In this document: in pieces, positions 21,999-31,716 of the stretch
Position numbering within the stretch: the stretch's first letter is position 1
Layout of the letters: each line of letters opens with the position of its first letter
From: Cryptomeria japonica
Taxonomy: Eukaryota; Streptophyta; Pinopsida; Cupressales; Cupressaceae
Direction: 5' to 3'
Assembly (NCBI RefSeq): GCF_030272615.1
Contig: NC_081410.1
Span: forward strand, 124,247,140 to 124,311,139
DNA: 64,000 bases
Position numbers and translations under genes: made by a program
Notes under the pieces: generated by a model
The model's input: only the letters and a program-made list of their open reading frames with translations
Database searches by the model: none
Told to the model about the DNA's origin: nothing

Positions 21999-24900
21999 CT
22001 GGAAACAAAGGGAAGATGTAAATTAAGATTAGTCTGGACAATTTTAGGATGCAAACAATGAAGAAATCTTTACACTAAGCTACGAGGGAGGCTTTTAGGG
22101 CATTGCATCAAGTAAAAGTTTTGGGTCTTTACAGTACTAGCTACAGTCTGGCATTTGGGTGCTTCCTGTGGATCATAAAATTTAGTCACCAGAAAGATTA
22201 TTGCACAATTAAAACCACAGCAATCACCAGAAAGATTATTACACAATTAAAACCACAGCAATTGGCCATCAACGAGATGATTGTATACGCATTTAAAAAT
22301 CCAAAAAATGATCATTAAAATCATTAGACAATTTTGGTCATAAAAGAGATTATGCAAAATGAAGCTTCGAATGTTTTTACTTGACAAAGTTCTGAGATAA
22401 TTGTTAATAATTGTGGGACACCCCCTTGGGTTTTGCGACAAAGAAAATCCAACCATCGATCGTCAAAGGAAATAGGTACACAAGATTGTGAAAGCTCCAG
22501 TTACTTGATAAAGAGAAACAAAATTCCAATTACTTGAGTAATTAAGTTCCAATTACTTGACAAAATGAAAAGGAAAATGAAAAGGTGTTGAGTAGTGTGA
22601 TTAAGTTCCAATTACTTGACAAAATGAAAAGGAAAATGAAAAAGGTGTGGAGTAGTGTGTATCTCAGATTTACTAACCAAATCTGAGATGATGGTTGATG
22701 GCTTTTAAGATAAGAAACTATCCTGGGTTTGAACAGGCCTATTTCTGCTCAAAGGGGAACACTGATGATAGTGAATGTTAGCTTGTATTGATCTTATTTC
22801 AGATCGTCTGTACAAATGTTGACAATCTTGACAATTACAATGTTTTTTTGTCAAGCTTCTGTGTAAGATTATTAACTTGTTTGAAGAAATGACAAACATA
22901 ATAAATTAATAATAAGTACAATCGATATAATTGAAGGAATCACGATAACTAGTGTAAATTTCATGTTCCCATGCCAGAACATGCAAAACCAAATGAAAAA
23001 CAAAGAATTATCAGATTTGACAAAATCCATACAATAGCTACAATGGAACCTTAGTGGACAGCAGTAAACTCAGTTACACCCAAACAAAACAAAACTATCA
23101 AGACTGGAACATGTATATTTGAAAAATAAAGTTCTCCTAAATTACACAATATTTATAGTTCTAAGGAGCTGTGTTCTAAAAATGCATGAAAATCTAACAA
23201 CCAGGAATCAAATATTTTTGAAGAACCATACCATAATTCTACAAATGCTTGAAAAGAGAACCAGCATTAAATAAACTGTCATAATCACAAGCTCATCTTC
23301 ATTAGATTGAAACCCTCAAGGAGAGCAATAAATTAACCTCTTCCAAACAAAGTTCTTGAACCAAAATAAAAAAAGAAAAATTCTCTACACTACTTCAAAC
23401 GAACAAAAAAATTTATTAGAAGTATACATTTGTGTGACCAGACTACTATACTCCTTCAAATGAATGAAAAGATTAAGTATTACTTCAGGTGTATATTTAT
23501 GGACCAGACCCCTATACCACAAACGAATGAAAAGATCTAGTAAATAATATATACCTTCTATTAGTCCATAAATAAAATGGCAGGTAAATTGACTATCCCC
23601 GCTTCAAAACTAAAGTTCTTGCAACAAATAAAATAGCCTTGAATTCGAATAGATTTATACAAGAGATATATATTTCTGAGAAAGTAATTATTTGCAAATA
23701 AAATAGCCTTAAATTCAAAAAGATTTATTCAAGTGATATATTTTTCCGAGAAAGTATATATTTACAAAAGCATTGAGAGATATCCAACAAAAAAAACTAC
23801 AAAGAGAGAACAAATCTAGTAAGGGATGTATAATCCTGTTGGCACCCTTCCCTATGTAACATAGTGATACTGAACAAAAGTCCTCTTATAGTGAAACAAA
23901 GTGTTACATTCAACTACATTCAAAATGCAAAGCATACACTTCCAATTCAATTAATATTACCTTAAATCTGCTTGGTGGAATCAACTGGAAAACCAAGCAG
24001 TCACCCTCAATCAAACCATGGTCAATTGAGAAACCTCTCCACCCTGCACTGAGGCCGACCTTGCCAGCAAGATAAAGAGTTTCAGTTTCATCACCAGTTT
24101 CATCCTCTAAAATCATCCTCGTATTTTGTTTCGGTAAGTGTGTTTTGCAGAAGTCAGCTGGAAGACCCTGTGCAAACCAAATTCATCAGGGGTGGGGCCT
24201 TGGAAACATAAAAAATTTATGAAGTTACAGTACAATGAAATTAAAAACCCTTCCAAACATAAAATCTTTATGAAGTTAGCGGTCATTGTTTGTTGCAAAT
24301 AAATATCAACCAACGAAATTCCCCTTTCTCAATGCCTTAAGCAGATAGATGTTCTCCATGGGCACTTGATGGGGGCCTGCCCCATTTGGTACATTTTTTT
24401 TTGAAATAACTTTTAAGAAAATAAAAACTAATGAAAAAGCTGAAAGGGTGAGAATTCTCATTGCAAATCCATCAAGGTGGCATTGCCAACATGAAATCTT
24501 TATGAAGGTGACGAAAAAAATGGCCTTCAGTCTACTTGCTTGTTGCAAGCAAATATCAATCAACAAAAATGCACCTTATTCAAGGCTTTGAGTTTGAAAT
24601 GTTTGTTTTGCATGGGAACTAACAGGGGCCTGCTCCATTTGGTGTATAAAATTTGGAGAAAACAGTAACTTAAGGAGAGTAATTAAAAATTTGAAAATAA
24701 CTAAAAGGATGAAGATTGCCATTGCATTCAGCACATGGTATTTACTTTTTAAAATTTCAATAGCCAACCACAAAAACCATTTTTAACTTACAAATACAGT
24801 TTTTATATTTTTTTCTTACCAGCCAAAATCCACTAGAAATGTGAGAATGTAACATGGGTTTCACAAATGTTGGGTAGGTGGATCCTAAACCAGATTCAAT

Positions 24901-27370
24901 ATTGTATGCATGTTCAACTGCTTCTCGACTTGCTTCAACTGAGGCAATTGCATGCGAAAAGATTGATCTACGGCTATAGCTGCAAACAACATAGTAAATA
25001 TTAACATCTACGACCCAAGATGTAACATTCAATTTGAACGTCAATACCATAAAACCAATTGTACTTACCTTTTCCGAAGATAAGGGATATCAATAGGTGC
25101 CTGCAAAATAATGAGTCAGTTTTCTGCCAGCTCTGCTAAATACAAAAGAGTAATCTACAATGTACATCATCCAAACTTCCAAATGTCATTCAGTTTTAAA
25201 CTATACAAATATGCAATATCTAGATGATAAGACATATATAATTACCTGCATACTCTTTCCTTGCTATGGTTATTTAGACAAATTTTCAACATTTATATCT
25301 GATGTCATAAGAATGCCAAGCAATTTTTCTATTTTAGCAAGTTTAGAAGAAAGGAAGCTTGCGCTGAAGACTCATTCATGCTAGCCAGAAGCCTCTGGAA
25401 TCCTATTACATACATTTTAGAGACCTTGGAAAATATTCAACAAAGATTTAGCTACAAGAGGTGGAGAGAAGCAAGGAGCAAAGGCTGCCACTAAATGGCA
25501 ATATGCACAATCTTTTCAGCAACGCTCACTAGGTTCAGAAAGCTACATGCCAGAATTTGGGATCTTAAAAATTTAAATCTAAACAAAAAATTAATTTACA
25601 GAAGACATTTGGAGGTACTATTAGAATGGTTGCTATCTGTTAATCCATATTTGCAGGTTCTAATTGATAGAGTTTGCTGCTCCAAAAGCATTTGAGACTT
25701 GGGGAAAATCTTTGGGTTACAAATGGTAAAGATTCATGGGGATTATAGCACCCAAACTCTGACGGTGCTCACTAGTATAGAGGTCAGAGATGCCCCTAGA
25801 AGATTCGAGATTTGAGTACTGGCACTCCACAAGCATTCGAGGTTTGGAGAAAATCTTCAAGGTTCAGCCCAACGACCTTAAATCTAGCACTTTAAATCTT
25901 CGAGTGGGTACAACGGGAATCATTGTAGGACTTTAAATCTAGCACTGGATTGCTCAATGACATAGTGCTCAGAGGTTTAAACTTTAGATACTAGGATATT
26001 CATGTTTTTTAACAACTACGCACCCAAACCCTACCAGTGCTCAATGGTATAGTGGTCAGAAGAGCCCTTGGAAAATAAAAATTTTGAGTTTCGCACTCCA
26101 AAAGTATTTGAGGCTTCGAAAATCCTTGACGGCCGGCCAAACCTAGCAGGTGCAAATGGTAACGAATGGATTAACATTGGAGTTTATATCTAATACTTAA
26201 AGTGTTGAATGGCAGAGTGCTCAGACGTTTGGCATATTCATGCTGTTTAACAGCTAGACCTAATCAGAAGCTAAAGCACTCAAACCCTTCAGTGCCCAAT
26301 AGCAGAGTCGTCAGAGTTGCCCTAGAAGGTCCAAAGGCTTGAATCACATGCTTTTCAGCAACTACACACGACCACAGTATATACTTAAGGAACCCAAACA
26401 CTCTGTGAACGGTAGAAACTGAGCTCCAAAAGACAAGGTATCCCTCTAAGTCCATTATCAACTTTGAATACCAATGGTGCGTACACAAAAGCTAAAACTG
26501 GTATCACCAGGAAAACTCGAGTACTGGTCCCTGAGAGTAAATGTAACACCTGTACCGAGACTGGTCGGTGTGTGTAACTAGTGCCTGTAGACATACGCCA
26601 TCATTAAAATGACATCTCCCCAGCTGTAACACAGTTTCCTGATGATTTATGCTATGTGCACAAAGTGTGTATACCAGTACTCTTAATAACGTAGGAGAGG
26701 AGCTTAGCAATGTGAGTACCACACCAAGAAAGAACCCAAAAACACTAGGCTCTGCACATAAGTAACCACAGAGACCAGGCACCTAATACACACTACAATG
26801 CCCTTGTTCTATGTCAGCAAACAAGTCCTCCTACAAATGAAAAATAACCTCATTTGAAGGGTAACCAATAAACAGACCCCATACCCCTGTTTCAATCAAA
26901 TACCCCATTCCTACTCAAGTATAGCTCCCGGGAATGCGGAACTTATTCTAAACTGCAAAGCATTTGTCTACAGACCCTACATTGTGAAGTTAAACTAACC
27001 ACATTACTTACTTCGCGGTAATCTGCAGGAGGGTTGTTGGCTACACGACTGGAGCGACGCACCACCACTGGTCCCTCCTCAGTCCTCTGCTTCCTGGGAT
27101 TTGAAGACCTCTATAAAAGGAAAACACGAATTTCAAAACGAAATCCCCTCTCAAAAACAGCACTCTTGTTCACAATACCAGCATGCCAGAAAAAAGGGAA
27201 GAAAGCTTAACTTGTATTGAACCAATACAAACCTTTGCAGACTTTGTGGCCGAATTAGAGACCTGTTTTAAGCTGGTGGCAAGTCCTGTGAGATTGAGCT
27301 CCTCCATGCGCCTCTTGTTTTCTTCCAGCCGCTGCCTGCGAACCTCTTCATAATCGTTCTTAGGACCCAT
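21492..27370 (-). CDS. B3-domain DNA-binding protein (At5g42700/Os06g0194400-like), complete, 6 exons
   Basis: Joining complement(27233-27370, 27012-27110, 25069-25100, 24820-24979, 23961-24167, 21492-21998) gives 380 codons plus TGA with no stop. The N-terminus (YEEVRRQRLEENKRRMEELN) and RRSSRVANNPP (residues 64-74) are hallmarks of this plant B3 subfamily. The B3 fold spans roughly residues 124-218: TFVKPMLHSHISSGFWL, LPADFCKTHLPK, GWRGFSIDHGL and DCLVFQLIPPSRFKVYIVR. The C-terminal 150 residues are Ser/Glu/Lys-rich and disordered, with GKRKRSS as a possible nuclear signal. B3 domains bind short DNA motifs in the major groove; the target here is unknown. All introns are GT-AG. It is the only intact host gene seen, flanked by dead LINEs. 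Confidence 0.92.
22186..22261. repeat. 38-bp tandem duplication in intron 5
   Basis: TCACCAGAAAGATTATT and the following CAATTAAAACCACAGCAA occur twice with a 38-bp period. Confidence 0.9.
22541..22660. repeat. 59-bp tandem duplication in intron 5
   Basis: ATTAAGTTCCAATTACTTGA with the downstream GAAAAGGAAAATGAAAA block is repeated with a 59-bp period, one base longer in the second copy. Confidence 0.9.
23621..23765. repeat. 70-bp tandem duplication in intron 5
   Basis: GCAA(C)AAATAAAATAGCCTT through GAGAAAGTA is present twice with a 70-bp period and several substitutions. Confidence 0.8.
23961..24167 (-). CDS. B3 gene exon 5 (core of B3 domain)
   Basis: 69 codons from GLPADFCKTHLPK to LIPPSRFK, with acceptor TGCACAG and donor GTAATA. 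It includes GWRGFSIDH, the most conserved B3 block. Confidence 0.92.
24202..24740. repeat. ~232-bp diverged tandem duplication in intron 4
   Basis: AACAT(A/G)AAATCTTTATGAAG starts copies near 24256 and 24488. Each is followed by a GTTGCAA(A/G)(C/T)AAATATCAA block and by GGGGCCTGC(C/T)CCATTTGGT. A shorter related start is at 24202. The duplication accounts for most of intron 4. Confidence 0.8.
24820..24979 (-). CDS. B3 gene exon 4 (start of B3 domain)
   Basis: 160 bp encoding (S)YSRRSIFSHAIAS to SHISSGFWL, with acceptor TTTGCAG and donor GTAAGA. The last 20 residues open the B3 fold. Confidence 0.9.
25069..25100 (-). CDS. B3 gene exon 3 (32-bp micro-exon)
   Basis: Acceptor TTTTGCAG and donor GTAAGT bound 32 bp encoding APIDIPYLRK plus two bases of a split Ser codon. 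It is needed to keep the frame into exon 4; the 32+160 bp together give 64 codons. Confidence 0.82.
25673..26350. repeat. Tandem ~250-275-bp repeat in intron 2 with tRNA-box-like words
   Basis: Head blocks (CCCAAACCCTACCAGTGCTC-like, followed by a GGTATAGTGGTCAGA-like word) start near 25751, 26026 and 26277. Tail blocks (CTCCAAAAGCATTTGAG-like) lie near 25678, 25828 and 26099. The word TGGTATAGTGG resembles a tRNA A box and GATTCGAG a B box, so a tRNA-derived SINE origin is possible. None folds as an obvious functional tRNA by eye. Confidence 0.6.
27012..27110 (-). CDS. B3 gene exon 2
   Basis: 33 codons, RSSNPRKQRTEEGP to NNPPADYRE, between acceptor TTTTATAG and donor GTAAGT. It holds the conserved RRSSRVA motif. 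Intron 2 is 1911 bp and repeat-bearing. Confidence 0.9.
27233..27370 (-). CDS. B3 gene exon 1 (start codon)
   Basis: ATG at 27368-27370; 46 codons ending SATKSAK; donor GTTTGT. The ATG is chosen because the family-conserved YEEVRRQRLEENK block follows at once. Intron 1 is 122 bp. Confidence 0.9.
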
Positions 27371-27660
27371 TTGGTTTCGCCTGCAAAGTCAATAAGCCCG
27401 CGCTTATTTGCTGCGAAAAAGAGGCGCTGATACAGAAGAAAGAAGCACAGCAACAAAATAATTACGAGTCACTAGAGTAAAAACCCCGAAAAAAAGGGGA
27501 TTTTAGTGCAAGCCAGAGTCTTCGGAAGAAGATCAGCAGTGATTATGGTAAGGTGGGGTGAGATTATTTATGAAGAAAGGCGAAATGAATCATCATTCGG
27601 TCATTCATCCGCTGGTTGCACGGAAATTTGACCGTTGAAGGAATGCACAGCCAGCTCTTT
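27371..27660 (-). promoter_or_regulatory. Upstream region of the B3 gene
   Basis: Going upstream from the ATG are a GC-richer leader, a purine-rich AAAAAAAGGGG tract and a TATA-like CATAAATAATC about 200 bp from the ATG (near 27567-27577, minus). A TTGACC W-box core is at about 27629 on the plus strand. The transcription start is unknown. Confidence 0.35.
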
Positions 27661-28139
27661 GGTAAGAAAAATTTACAGTTGGTATGCTCGAAAATATTTA
27701 GAAATATAGAAATATGTACATTTTATATATTTTTAAAATAAAAACATATTTGTTTTAATATTTTGAAAATTATCAGCTGGCCGACAAGACATTTGGGAGA
27801 AGGTCTGAGTTGTTTTGGCAGACATGTTTATATGGAAATGATTTCGTTATACGAGCCCCACTAATTTTGCCATCACTTTTGTTTTGTTTTTTAATTGTTT
27901 TTTTTCTCTTTTAGGCTGCCGCCAATCCCTAGGAAAATTTTCAAAAATATAATTTTACATAAATACTTAGGGTATTTAAAATAAGTAAATAATTAATTTA
28001 GATAATATGAGTTAGGATCAATAACTAACATAAATATTGAAATTAAATGTGTGAATAAATGTAGAAATTGAATAAATGTTGGATGTTTAGTTCTAGTTTT
28101 AGTGTTGTTTTTTATTAGTAAAACAACGTTAGCTAGGGT
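27661..28139. other. AT-rich intergenic spacer
   Basis: Nothing recognisable beyond T-runs near 27890. It separates the B3 gene from LINE debris. Confidence 0.6.
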
Positions 28140-29437
28140 GCTAACCTTTAACATAGTAAAAAACTACCAACTGAAAACAGCAACACCAAAAATGATGTTG
28201 GCAACAAAACAATAGCCAAGAGGCAACAAGAACCAAACCCAGCCAGATAGGCAAAGGAAAATCTATCCAACTAGAAAGGGGTAAGGGAGAAGACTTCCCC
28301 TTCTGCCTATGAGCAACCATAGTCCAAGCGATGTTGTCATCGGAACCATCAAAGGAGAGATCAATTGGAAGGGACCTCACAGGGTTACAATCGGAAGAGT
28401 AGACAGGGTGTTGCAACATAACAGCAGGAGGTTGCAAAAGAGCAATAGCGGGTTGAGACGAAACAGCACCAAAAGCAAGTTCAACAGTAGAAGATGGTTG
28501 TAGAACAGAAGAAGTTGTAATGGGGACCTCAGGAAATGAGGCCACAGAAGGATCCATAGGGGCAACAATTGTCGTGAGGGGCATGACCTCATCCTGAGAA
28601 AAATCATCCTCATGGGAGGAGTCAGCAAGAGCAGAGTCTGGAGCATTTGACTGTTAAGTGATCTACAACTTAGCATTCCTCCACCAAGTGGAAACACCTT
28701 TGTGGTGCGAAATGGAGTAGCCCGAAGCAAGATGACCCATATAGAAGCATCTCCTGCAGCGAAAGGGGAGGCCTTCAAAATTCAACAGTTGTGTCCAAGG
28801 TCTATCTCCCACCATAAGAATAACATCTCCCAAGAGAGGTGTGGAGATGTCAATATCTACAAGGATGCGGGCAAAAGTAGTGTGGTCCATTGGGGACGTA
28901 GCTTCATCGACCTTCAAGAAATGGCCAATAGAGTTCTCGATAGCCTCATAACAAGAGTGCTCCCAAAAGTGAAGAGGGAGATTGATGAGGCAGACCCAAA
29001 CTAGATGCACACTAAGCAGTTTAGTGAGAGGGTTAAAGGAGGAAAACCAAGGCTTAACAAAGAGGGAGTGCACTCCCCAAGCCCACACCATGCCCAAAAC
29101 CAAATCACAATCAACTAAAGATGTGAAGGAAGCAATAAAAAAACCCTTTGGCACAAGGGAAAAGCTCAATATTGTGAGCCACCAAAGGCTGCCAAGAGTC
29201 ACTTACCTAGTGATGCAGGTCTAGAAGAGAAGGCCAGAGCCCTGAGAATCTGCACACAAGAGCACAACGTTGGTAGAACCCAATGTTGTCCACCAAGTCC
29301 TGTCCACAAACCACCACAGGGAAGGGGACGAACCCCCTTTGAGGGCTAGGCAGCAATTCTGGCCACACGAGCAAAGCTATGCATACCAGTAGGTTTGGGC
29401 AAACCAGCAACAACAACAACACTCAGCTGGGAAGCAT
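28140..29437 (-). pseudogene. LINE ORF1, DUF4283-like RNA-binding domain and CCHC knuckle
   Basis: The minus-strand frame 29202-28663 encodes KGFFIASFTSLVDCDLVL, WVCLINLPLHFWEHSCYEAI, a FARILVDIDIS block and FRCRRCFYMGHLASGYS, the last a zf-CCHC_4-like knuckle missing its final Cys. This is the DUF4283 plus knuckle layout of plant L1-type ORF1, an RNA chaperone. It continues in another frame (28584-28141) with a Pro/Ser/Leu-rich tail and WTMVAHRQKGK. Frameshifts and stops make it dead. Confidence 0.78.
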
Positions 29438-29442
29438 CACCA

Positions 29443-30498
29443 TGTTGGTATTATGGATGTGTTGCATTGGTTTTGTCATTGATGTCAACACTTGTCAACA
29501 CTTATCCTTGTGGAGATCTTTGATTATGTTCACCGACATGTTCAGTAACTTATGCACAGTCACCAGTATCTGGTTCACTGGCAAGTTATATTGTTCACCA
29601 GCACTAAGGATGATCTATTATGATCTAGAGATTACTTGGTTATGTCAAAGACATTGTTTGGACACTTGGTTTTGGTGATTTGACTATTGGTACAATCGAG
29701 TTTGCATATTTGTTGTTACCAGCAAATAGGTCTAGGTTATGGACCGACAAGCATTATCTATTCCAAATCAGCATGACACGTTATGGAGATGATTTGTTAT
29801 TGTTGTAAATGCATTGAGCCGACATCATGCATCACATATTGATTCATTTGTAATTGATTTTATTGTAATATCTTAGTGAGCTGACCTACACATTTGGTCT
29901 TAGGTTTTGGTATATATGTAAGATCTCATTTGTGAGATTATGTAGAGGAGTGTGAAAAAGGATTGTAATAAGGTATATGCGAATATAAGCATAGCTATAC
30001 ACACAGACATCATTTGAAGATTCAAGGAAGGTATGAGGAAGACAACCAGAGCTTAACCGGTACTGAATACAATATATGAAGATGCTATTTTGAGCAGTAC
30101 ATTATCATTGGATTTAATCATCCAATTGTAGTCAGTGTGACTCCCATTTTGTGATTGAGCAATGAGCTCTAGGCAGTTGGCCTTTCTGCATGTGCAGACC
30201 CCATTTGTACACACATAATATCTGCAGTAGTATCATCTGAGTGTGGGTAAGGTTTACCATCATGGTTTTTCCCCTTACAGGGTTTCCACGTACAAATAAT
30301 TGTGTTATGTGTTGTGTATGTTATTTGTCTTTCTGTTTCATGCATTAAACTTTACCGCTACTGTTATTAACTACTAAACTGTCTACCGGCATTAAAGTTC
30401 GGTTTACCGGTATTATGTATTAAGTTTGGATTGTTTGGGGTTTGAAATTAATAAACAACCGATTCACCCCCCCCCCCAGTTGTCTTCGAGACCTAACA
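29443..30498 (+). repeat. Left arm LTR (1056 bp)
   Basis: It starts TGTTGGTATTATGG, holds TTGTCATTGATGTCAA (29476-29493), TATATATG (29911-29918), GAGCTCTAGGCAGTTGGCC, and the U5 hairpin words TTTTTCCCC and GGGTTTCCACGT. It ends CCTAACA before the PBS. Confidence 0.85.
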
Positions 30499-30531
30499 AT
30501 TGGTATCAGAGCTCTGATACCAATTGTTAGG
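30492..30531. repeat. Perfect 40-bp palindrome formed by two PBSs
   Basis: The half-site 30492-30511 (CCTAACAATTGGTATCAGAG) is followed by its exact reverse complement, centred in GAGCTC between 30511 and 30512. Each half contains an LTR end and a 12-base PBS: TGGTATCAGAGC at 30501-30512 on plus, and the same at 30511-30522 on minus. The two PBSs overlap by GC. Confidence 0.97.
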
Positions 30532-31258
30532 ATTAATGATAGTCCCAAAGATACTGAGAGGGGGGGTGAATCAGTATCTAACCGGTTGACAGAATATTTT
30601 ACCTTATTAAGTATTTTGCATTCCAAAACAGCGTACCGATAAACAAGAATTAATGCAGTAAATATGAATAGTAAAGACAGCATAGAAAGCACACCATAAC
30701 ACAAGATGTTTAACGAGGAAACCCGGTGTGGGAAAAACTTCGGTGGGATTTGTGACCCACAATATTCACTCACTGGTCAATGAATGGATATTACTTACAA
30801 GAGGGGCCTGCACATGCAGGAAGGCCAACTGCCTAGAGCTCACTGCTCAATTATAAATGGAAGTCTCACTGACTTACAAAATGGATTATGAGAATCCAAT
30901 ATAATGTACTGCTACAATTCAGCATCTGCTATGGTAGGTTCAGTACTGGTTTAAGCTCATACGATAACCATAAGCTTATACAAAATCTGCCTTAATATTC
31001 GCTCATCACTTTTATACATCCATCATTCTTATGTAAATGATTTACAAGATCACATACATATATGAGTCTATTACAATATGCCATGTCGGCTTTACAAAAA
31101 GATATTTACAATTAGATACAATAAACAAAAGTTTGTTCCTGTTGGCTAGGGTGTCGGTATACATTCTTGTCACTATCGATGAAGTGTCTGTCGGTGATTT
31201 ACCAGATGAATGTCGGGTGGCTGCTTGTAGGTTGCTGGTAGGTTGCCATCAATGACAA
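30525..31258 (-). repeat. Right arm LTR, inverted (734 bp), start incomplete
   Basis: On the minus strand it begins TTGTCATTGATGGCAACC, about 30 bp into a normal LTR. It contains GAGCTCTAGGCAGTTGGCC and the TTTTTCCCAC...GGGTTTCCTCG pair, and ends CATTAATCCTAACA. Minus-strand ORFs here are shadows. Confidence 0.82.
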
Positions 31259-31263
31259 CACCA

Positions 31264-31601
31264 TCATTTCTCATTAGAGTGTAGAATTCCAACACACCAA
31301 AGTCGGAGAGTCATTGGCAGCAGGACCCTCTGCAAGTGGTGGAGGGCACGAAACAACGACACCCAACATAGAGGAAGGAAAGTCTCAGCAAAATAGATCC
31401 CCCAGGGAGCAAGCTTCGAGTGGGGAGCACCCCCAAAAAGGTCCCAATCAGCCCCAACACTGGGGAGAGGGCAGGAAAGCAACAACATCGAAGGAGACCA
31501 CTGCAGGAGCAGTTGCAGCAGAAGACCTGCACAAAGGAGAGCGGTTGGAGGAATTTGAAATTGCCTTGTGGGCAAGAGCTGCGAGAGCCATTCTAAGTTA
31601 A
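31264..31601 (-). pseudogene. LINE ORF1, N-terminal fragment
   Basis: One frame reads MALAALAHKAISNSSNRSPL and on through a Pro/Ser-rich stretch with several stops, up to the LTR insertion at 31258. Composition fits the disordered N-terminus of plant LINE ORF1. The assignment rests mainly on continuity across the insertion. Confidence 0.45.
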
Positions 31602-31716
31602 AATAATATTAAATTTTTAGTTTTAATGTTGTTATATTTATTCATTCATTAATGTTTATAAATTTTACAATATGTTCTTAATTTGTAACTTTATCAATAA
31701 ATCATTCTTCAAGATC

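Larger units (their letters stand above)
29438..31263. mobile_element. Inverted LTR pair joined at primer-binding sites, CACCA direct repeats
   Basis: A plus-orientation LTR (29443-30498) and a minus-orientation LTR (30525-31258) meet through abutting PBSs with no internal element sequence. CACCA directly flanks the whole structure at 29438-29442 and 31259-31263, as expected if it integrated as one unit into LINE ORF1. The arms are related (both carry GAGCTCTAGGCAGTTGGCC) but diverged. The right arm lacks about the first 30 bp of a full LTR. Confidence 0.72.
28140..31601 (-). mobile_element. LINE relic containing ORF1 only, split by an inverted LTR insertion
   Basis: Read on the minus strand, ORF1 begins near 31600, is interrupted at 31258-29443 by an LTR structure flanked by CACCA, and resumes to about 28150. 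No ORF2 follows. LINE copies usually lose the 5' end, so an ORF1-only piece implies a later deletion. Confidence 0.7.

Noticed and set aside
21656-22054. 132-codon minus ORF overlapping the B3 last exon
   Set aside because: Out of frame with the B3 reading, which has family similarity and splice sites.
26026-26110. tRNA gene in B3 intron 2
   Set aside because: Box-like words are present but a full cloverleaf with an acceptor stem is not evident, and sister units differ at the boxes.
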